DNA of 6,652 nt, taken from contig SKSH01000025.1 in the NCBI GenBank assembly GCA_007118075.1, forward strand, positions 1 to 6,652, given 5' to 3'. The position numbers and the translations under genes were made by a program. The first letter of the stretch is position 1. Each line of letters starts with the position of its first letter. Source of the stretch: Halobacteriales archaeon (GTDB taxonomy: Archaea > Halobacteriota > Halobacteria > Halobacteriales > SKSH01). Below are positions 1 to 3,742 of the stretch, piece by piece. The notes under the pieces are model-generated. The model worked only from the letters and a program-made list of their open reading frames with translations, was not told the origin of the DNA and did not search any database.

Positions 1-1751
1 ATGTCTTCGGCGGACGCATCGAGGTCCTCGAAGATCGCCTCGAGCAGCTCTCTCGATCGTTCGGTTACCTCGTCCATGTCGAGCTCTCCGTCAGCGATGG
101 CAGCCATCTCAGCCTCAAGCTCGGCGGTCATCTCCTCGGAGACGATCCGGTCTGCGAACTCCTCTGCAGCCTCGACGACGGCGATGGCGAGGTTCGTCGG
201 CTGTGGTGGGTCCTTCTCGACATATCCCCGACGATAGAGCTTCTCGATGGCGTTGTGCCGGGTAGCTTTAGTACCGAGCCCATGTGATTCCATGAGCTCG
301 ACCAATCGAGATTGGCCGATTCGATTCGGAGGTTGCGTCTCCTTCTCTTCGAGGGTCACCTCCTCGATGACCAGCCGTTCGCCCTCGCGTAGGGCAGGAA
401 GCTGCTCCTCGGTGGTGCTGAAGTACGGATAGACGGCATGATATCCCACTTCGAGCAGTCGTTTGCCGGTCGCCTTGAGCGTGAGTCCGTCGATGTCGAC
501 ATCGACTCGAAGATGTTCCCAGACGGCCTTCGGCGCGAAGGTCGCCAGGAACCGACGGACAACGAGTTCGTATACGCGCCATTCTCGCTCGGAAAGATCT
601 CCACGATCGGGTAACTCACCGGTCGGATGGATTGGAGGATGGTCAGTGGTCTCTTCATCACCGCGCGTTGCAGTCAGCTCATCCTGATCGAGGATGGTGT
701 ACGCATCCTCACCGAGGTCGGGGTGACCACAGAGTGCTTCTAACAACTCGGCGGGATCGAGTTCATCGGGATAGACCGTGTTATCGGTTCGTGGGTAGGT
801 GATGAACCCAGCCATGTAGAGATCCTCGGCCACACTCATGGCATCCTGTGCACCGAATCCGAGGGCACCGGCTGCGCGGATGAACTGTGTCGTATTGAAC
901 GGCGTCGGTGGGTAATCGTTGCGGGTCCGGCGCTCGACGCTGGTTACCTCCGAGGTTTCTGCCTGAAGCAGGCGTTCATTCAGCTCGCTCGCCTCGGCCC
1001 CATCCCAGATTCGCTCTGCCTGTCGGCCCTCGTCGTCCCGGTAGACGTACTGGGCCTCGAATGATGCCTCGGTGTCCGGTCCGAGGGTCGCGAACAGCTC
1101 CCAGTAGTCCTCTGGGATGAATGCCTGGATCTCACGTTCGCGGTCGACCAACAGCTTGAGTGTCGGGCTTTGCACCCGACCAACACTGATGAAGTCATCA
1201 CCGTATTGTCGTGCCGCGATCGAGAGGAACCGGGTGAGTGCGGCACCCCAGACGAGATCGACGATCTGTCTGGCCTCACCAGCCGCTGCGAGGTTGAAAT
1301 CGAGTTCATCTGGGTCATCGAACGCGGCTGTCACTGCAGCATCGGTCAGCGACGAAAACCGGACACGATCGACCGGGACATCGGGATGGACGCCACGGAC
1401 AATCTCGTAGGCCTCTTTCCCGATGAGTTCACCCTCTCTGTCGTAGTCGGTGGCGATGGTCACCAGGTCCGCACGATCGGCCAGTTCCTCGACAGCTCGC
1501 ACGATCGCTGGCTCGGATGCCACCTTCTCGACCTCGGCATCGATCAACTCAGATGGATCGACCGAATGCCAATTACTGTACTCCTCGGGGAAATCGACGT
1601 TCATCACGTGCCCGCGGAGACCGACACAGTAGGTGTCGTCCCAACGGTACACGGGCACGTCACGGCGGTCCTCCCGTACAGCGTCGCCCCCGCCGAGAAT
1701 CTCGGCGATCCGGCGCGCTGCGTTCGTCTTCTCGGTGATGATCAGGCGCAC
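1..1751 (-). CDS. topA: DNA topoisomerase I (type IA), N-terminal part, truncated by window edge
   Basis: Type IA topoisomerase: it relaxes negatively supercoiled DNA by cutting one strand through a 5'-phosphotyrosine link. My reverse-strand translation is open for 583 codons and runs off the left edge. The Toprim domain opens with LIITEK (residues 3-8) and carries the metal-binding TDYDREGE (101-108). SVGRVQSPTL (189-198) is the conserved active-site arginine segment. GFITYPRTDN (315-324) holds the catalytic tyrosine, Y319. HPPIHPT and HGLGTKATRH follow as further family motifs. Start choice: GTG at 1751 puts LIITEK at the usual distance from the N-terminus and has GGGGGAG 6 nt upstream. In-frame TTG 1757, GTG 1766 and GTG 1796 are less likely, and the frame closes at a TAA near 1811. 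The usual C-terminal zinc-finger region would lie outside the window. Nothing in the visible part is broken. Confidence 0.98.
   Translation of the reverse strand, partial: MRLIITEKTNAARRIAEILGGGDAVREDRRDVPVYRWDDTYCVGLRGHVMNVDFPEEYSNWHSVDPSELIDAEVEKVASEPAIVRAVEELADRADLVTIATDYDREGELIGKEAYEIVRGVHPDVPVDRVRFSSLTDAAVTAAFDDPDELDFNLAAAGEARQIVDLVWGAALTRFLSIAARQYGDDFISVGRVQSPTLKLLVDREREIQAFIPEDYWELFATLGPDTEASFEAQYVYRDDEGRQAERIWDGAEASELNERLLQAETSEVTSVERRTRNDYPPTPFNTTQFIRAAGALGFGAQDAMSVAEDLYMAGFITYPRTDNTVYPDELDPAELLEALCGHPDLGEDAYTILDQDELTATRGDEETTDHPPIHPTGELPDRGDLSEREWRVYELVVRRFLATFAPKAVWEHLRVDVDIDGLTLKATGKRLLEVGYHAVYPYFSTTEEQLPALREGERLVIEEVTLEEKETQPPNRIGQSRLVELMESHGLGTKATRHNAIEKLYRRGYVEKDPPQPTNLAIAVVEAAEEFADRIVSEEMTAELEAEMAAIADGELDMDEVTERSRELLEAIFEDLDASAED
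489..506. repeat. perfect 18-bp palindrome inside topA
   Basis: GTCGATGTCGACATCGAC reads the same on both strands. In topA it encodes VDVDID from GTC/ATC and GAT/GAC codons, which are themselves prone to self-complementarity. It is an exact observation, but function is not supported. Confidence 0.5.
1691..1707. repeat. 17-bp palindrome near the topA start
   Basis: CGCCGAGA and TCTCGGCG are perfect 8-bp arms around a single A, about 45-60 nt inside topA. The bases encode AEILG, a region conserved in haloarchaeal TopA, so protein constraint may explain the sequence. A DNA-binding site downstream of the promoter is possible but unproven. Confidence 0.5.
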
Positions 1752-1757
1752 GAGCAA

Positions 1758-1764
1758 CTCCCCC
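1758..1764 (-). promoter_or_regulatory. Shine-Dalgarno-like site for topA
   Basis: On the minus strand GGGGGAG lies 6 nt before the GTG at 1751. It contains GGAG, matching the haloarchaeal anti-Shine-Dalgarno (16S 3' end CCUCC). It supports GTG 1751 as the topA start. It also contrasts with gatB and the coiled-coil gene in this window, which appear leaderless. Functional use is inferred. Confidence 0.5.
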
Positions 1765-1776
1765 ACTTGCCGTGGG

Positions 1777-1902
1777 TCACCGCTGCGGTAGGCCACATCC
1801 GGCTGTAAAGGTTACGGGAGCCACGCGGCCATGCATGTTGTTGATCCAGGCATCGAATCGGTCGGTGCTGAAAATGGTGGCAACCAGCTTCCACCGGTTC
1901 AT
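1777..1902 (-). CDS. possible 41-residue small ORF between gatB and topA (doubtful)
   Basis: This ATG-started ORF begins MNRWKLVATIFSTDRF and ends AGCGLPQR. It fills most of the gap between the gatB stop (1924) and the topA start (1751). I recognise no family. The N-terminus has a short hydrophobic run (LVATIF), but not enough for a clear membrane segment or signal peptide. No convincing Shine-Dalgarno or TATA box precedes its ATG. The frame is the same as gatB, so it is also the open stretch that follows the gatB TGA codon (48 codons from stop to stop). In GC-rich DNA an open frame of this length is not strong evidence. A second, overlapping open frame (ATG at 1927, stop at 1742, starting on the gatB ATGA overlap) competes for the same DNA and looks less protein-like. 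Confidence 0.2.
   Translation of the reverse strand: MNRWKLVATIFSTDRFDAWINNMHGRVAPVTFTAGCGLPQR
1804..1809 (-). promoter_or_regulatory. candidate TATA box for topA
   Basis: On the minus strand TTTACA, in the context CCTTTACAG, lies about 55 nt before the topA GTG. An archaeal start site 25-28 nt downstream would fall near 1780 and give a leader of about 30 nt that contains the GGGGGAG site. The match to the haloarchaeal TTTAWA core is imperfect. It would give topA its own promoter in addition to read-through from gatB. Confidence 0.3.
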
Positions 1903-1923
1903 CCGCAAACGGTGATACCAACC

Positions 1924-3405
1924 TCATTCCTCCGATAGCTCCGCTTTAAGTCGTTCGTTCACGACAGCCGGATCAGCACGTCCTTGGGTGACCTGCATCA
2001 CCTGCCCAACGAGGAAGTTCAACGCACCATCCTCTCCTGCATGATAATCATCGACCGCCTCAGGATTTGACTCGATCGCCACGGTGACCGCCGCCGTGAC
2101 CTCATCAGTATCTGACTTGCCGAGCCCTTCTCTGGCAACGATAGCATCTGGATCGAGCCCTTCATCCAACATCGTCCGGAGCACCGTCTCGCGCGCGTTC
2201 TTGGCCGTGATCTCGTCACCTTCGACCAGTTCGATCAGCCGCTTGAACTCCGCGAGACGATGGGTGACGTCTGCAACGGTCATATCGCGGTAATTGAGCT
2301 CACCTAATAGTTCGTCGGCAACCCAACTGGCAGCCAGCTCTGGATTGAATGCCTCGACGATCCCCTCGTAGAAGTCCGCCACTGGCTTTGATGATGTGAG
2401 CTTCTCTGCTGCTTCCCCATCGATGCCATACTCCTCTCGAAATCGACTCCGCCTCGCATCAGGTAGCTCAGGGATAGCGACCGTATTCCGGAGCTCGCTG
2501 GTGTCCACCGGTGGGAGGTCCGGTTCTGGAAAGTACCGATAATCTGCCTCGGCCTCCTTGGTCCTGAGCCCGACGGTGATACCTCGTGTCTCATCCCAGT
2601 GACGGGTCTCCTGCTCGACGACTTCCCCACGGCGAAGGGCGTTTCGCTGCCGTGTAACCTCGTAGGCCAGTGCCTTCTCAGCCCCCTTATGCGAGGAGAT
2701 ATTCTTGACCTCAGTCCGATTGGCTTCAGCAAGCACGGTCGCATCGATTGCAGACTCATCTCCTGGCACCAGAGAGAGGTTGGCATCAACCCGCAGGCTT
2801 CCATCGCGTGTCGGATCGAACACCTCGAGATACTCGAGAATCTCCTCGAGCTTCGCGAGGAACGCCCTGACCTCCCCTGGTGACCGAAAGTCCGGGGCGG
2901 TCACGATCTCCATGAGCGGAACACCTGCGCGATTGTAGTCCACAAGGGTGTACTCTGCCGTCGCGATCGAGCTGCCAGCATGTTGCAGACTACCGGGATC
3001 TTCCTCAAGATGTGCCCGATCGATCGTGATCTCTCGATCGACATCACGGTGAGAGATGGTTATCGAGCCATCCTGACAGATCGGTTCGTCGTATTGGGTA
3101 ATCTGGAAATTCTTCGGGAGGTCAGGATAGAAGTAATTCTTACGATGGAACCGGGTCAGTGCCGTGATATCAGCATTCAGCGCCTTCCCAATCTTGATCG
3201 CGGCATTTACCGCCTGCGCATTGAGGACCGGGAGGGTCCCGGGAAGGCCAAGACACACCGGACAGACGTGGGTGTTCGGTTCGGCATCAGTGAAGTCAGT
3301 CGAGCAGCCACAGAAGATCTTCGTCGCGGTCTCAAGCTGGACGTGTACCTCGAGACCGATGACGGTGACGTACTCTGCATCGAGAGCGCTCGTCTGCGCG
3401 TTCAT
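1924..3405 (-). CDS. gatB: Asp-tRNA(Asn)/Glu-tRNA(Gln) amidotransferase subunit B
   Basis: GatB is the tRNA-binding and kinase subunit of GatCAB. It activates the mis-acylated Asp or Glu on tRNA and uses ammonia delivered from GatA. In archaea, which make Gln-tRNA with GatDE, GatCAB is expected mainly to make Asn-tRNA(Asn). The 493-residue length is normal. YVTVIGLEVHVQL (12-24) opens the catalytic cradle. Cysteines 32, 34, 48 and 51 form CxC...CxxC, consistent with the structural zinc site known in many GatB proteins. HRKNYFYPDLPKNFQITQYD spans 87-106, HLEEDPGS is 132-139, and the family signature VDYNRAGVPLMEI is 155-167. The C-terminal third is the helical and YqeY-like tail, ending GRADPAVVNERLKAELSEE. 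The frame stays open upstream to 3717, but ATG 3405 fits the family N-terminus and has a TATA box 28 nt ahead. The upstream extension would overlap the divergent gene. Confidence 0.98.
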   Translation of the reverse strand: MNAQTSALDAEYVTVIGLEVHVQLETATKIFCGCSTDFTDAEPNTHVCPVCLGLPGTLPVLNAQAVNAAIKIGKALNADITALTRFHRKNYFYPDLPKNFQITQYDEPICQDGSITISHRDVDREITIDRAHLEEDPGSLQHAGSSIATAEYTLVDYNRAGVPLMEIVTAPDFRSPGEVRAFLAKLEEILEYLEVFDPTRDGSLRVDANLSLVPGDESAIDATVLAEANRTEVKNISSHKGAEKALAYEVTRQRNALRRGEVVEQETRHWDETRGITVGLRTKEAEADYRYFPEPDLPPVDTSELRNTVAIPELPDARRSRFREEYGIDGEAAEKLTSSKPVADFYEGIVEAFNPELAASWVADELLGELNYRDMTVADVTHRLAEFKRLIELVEGDEITAKNARETVLRTMLDEGLDPDAIVAREGLGKSDTDEVTAAVTVAIESNPEAVDDYHAGEDGALNFLVGQVMQVTQGRADPAVVNERLKAELSEE

Positions 3406-3429
3406 CTGTAGGCGGTTCGCGAGGGCTTC

Positions 3430-3437
3430 GTTAAAGG
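3430..3437 (-). promoter_or_regulatory. gatB TATA box, leaderless promoter
   Basis: On the minus strand CCTTTAAC is centred about 28 nt before the A of the gatB ATG (3405). That is the standard archaeal TATA-to-start-site distance, so transcription should begin at or within a few bases of the ATG. No Shine-Dalgarno sequence lies between the TATA box and the ATG, which agrees with a leaderless mRNA. Confidence 0.65.
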
Positions 3438-3475
3438 CTACCGACCGAACAGGTATGACGAACGTCTGACGGAGG

Positions 3476-3483
3476 TTTATTTT
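3476..3483 (+). promoter_or_regulatory. TATA box of the coiled-coil gene/smc unit, leaderless promoter
   Basis: TTTATTTT is centred about 27 nt before ATG 3506 and preceded by purine-rich GGAGG, which could act as a BRE-like TFB contact. The spacing predicts a start site at the ATG. No Shine-Dalgarno lies between the box and the ATG, so the transcript is probably leaderless. Confidence 0.7.
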
Positions 3484-3505
3484 CGGTCGAGCCCCTGGTT
3501 GTGGT

Positions 3506-3724
3506 ATGCCAAGGAACCGAGTCCATGAGCTTGAGGAAACTGTCGAACAATTGAAGGGGACTGTCGATGGTCTCACCGTCGAGCTCGTGGAGGTCAACAA
3601 GCGGCTTCGAGCCCTCGAGGGAGAACTTGCTGGGGAGTCAGTGACAGAGGAGCCATCGGACAAAGCTACCAAACCGAACATGTCGCCACTCGACACCGAA
3701 GGCTCGGACATCATCATCTGCTAA
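3506..3724 (+). CDS. small coiled-coil protein, haloarchaeal DUF7518/'bZIP-like' type, next to smc
   Basis: This 72-residue protein has no established function. Residues 6-41 carry an almost perfect heptad pattern: V6, L9, V13, L16, V20, L23, L27, V30, L34, L37, L41. Val or Leu sits at a and mostly Leu at d, the pattern of parallel dimeric coiled coils. Residues 42-66 are rich in Ser, Glu, Asp, Pro and Lys and look disordered. The protein ends GSDIIIC, a short hydrophobic C-terminal tag. No basic DNA-contact region precedes the zipper, so the 'bZIP transcription factor' label used for similar proteins probably reflects only the coiled coil. I assign the family from memory of such proteins beside haloarchaeal smc. 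The gene starts on a leaderless promoter and ends 18 nt before smc, so co-expression with smc is likely. An SMC-related role is inferred from position only. Confidence 0.87.
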   Translation: MPRNRVHELEETVEQLKGTVDGLTVELVEVNKRLRALEGELAGESVTEEPSDKATKPNMSPLDTEGSDIIIC

Positions 3725-3725
3725 C

Positions 3726-3737
3726 GGGTTCCAACCC
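3726..3737. repeat. short dyad in the gap before smc
   Basis: GGGTTCCAACCC is an inverted repeat with 5-bp arms around CC. It fills most of the 18-nt gap before the smc ATG, where a Shine-Dalgarno would be expected. The 2-nt centre is too small for a normal RNA hairpin loop, so if it means anything it is more likely a DNA site. It could be chance. Confidence 0.4.
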
Positions 3738-3742
3738 ACCAG

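Larger units (their letters stand above)
1752..1923. other. gatB-topA intergenic region
   Basis: This 172-nt gap lies between two genes on the minus strand. It contains the candidate topA TATA box, the Shine-Dalgarno-like site and the doubtful small ORF described separately. I see no T-rich terminator and no strong hairpin after the gatB stop, so transcription from gatB into topA is possible. No tRNA or insertion-sequence end is apparent. Confidence 0.7.
3406..3505. promoter_or_regulatory. divergent promoter region between gatB and the coiled-coil/smc unit
   Basis: This 100-bp region is shared by two genes that face away from each other. The two TATA boxes (3430-3437 minus, 3476-3483 plus) are about 46 bp apart centre to centre and face outward. 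Each lies about 27 bp from its ATG. Between them is a small dyad, GACGAACGTC, at 3457-3466. The closeness means TBP/TFB binding at one promoter could affect the other. Confidence 0.7.

Noticed and set aside
1170..1808. Plus-strand open frame of 212 codons opposite topA
   Set aside because: It lies fully antisense to well-matched topA sequence and shows no recognisable family. Long antisense frames are common opposite GC-rich, acidic-protein genes.
1742..1927. 61-codon minus-strand ORF starting on the gatB ATGA overlap and ending inside topA
   Set aside because: The GGAGGA just before its ATG is only the codons for the gatB terminus and is too close to act as a ribosome site. The product is rich in His, Arg, Cys and Trp, and its end is out of frame with topA.
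3017..3057. Interleaved small inverted repeats around the GATCGATCG-rich stretch in gatB
   Set aside because: The arms are 5-7 bp and overlapping, in coding sequence with many Ile/Asp/Arg codons (ATC, GAT, CGA). This is expected from composition.
3406..3717. Upstream extension of the gatB frame to an ATG at 3717
   Set aside because: The extra 104 residues are Ser-rich, overlap the divergent coiled-coil gene and cross its promoter. The GatB family N-terminus and the TATA spacing both support ATG 3405.
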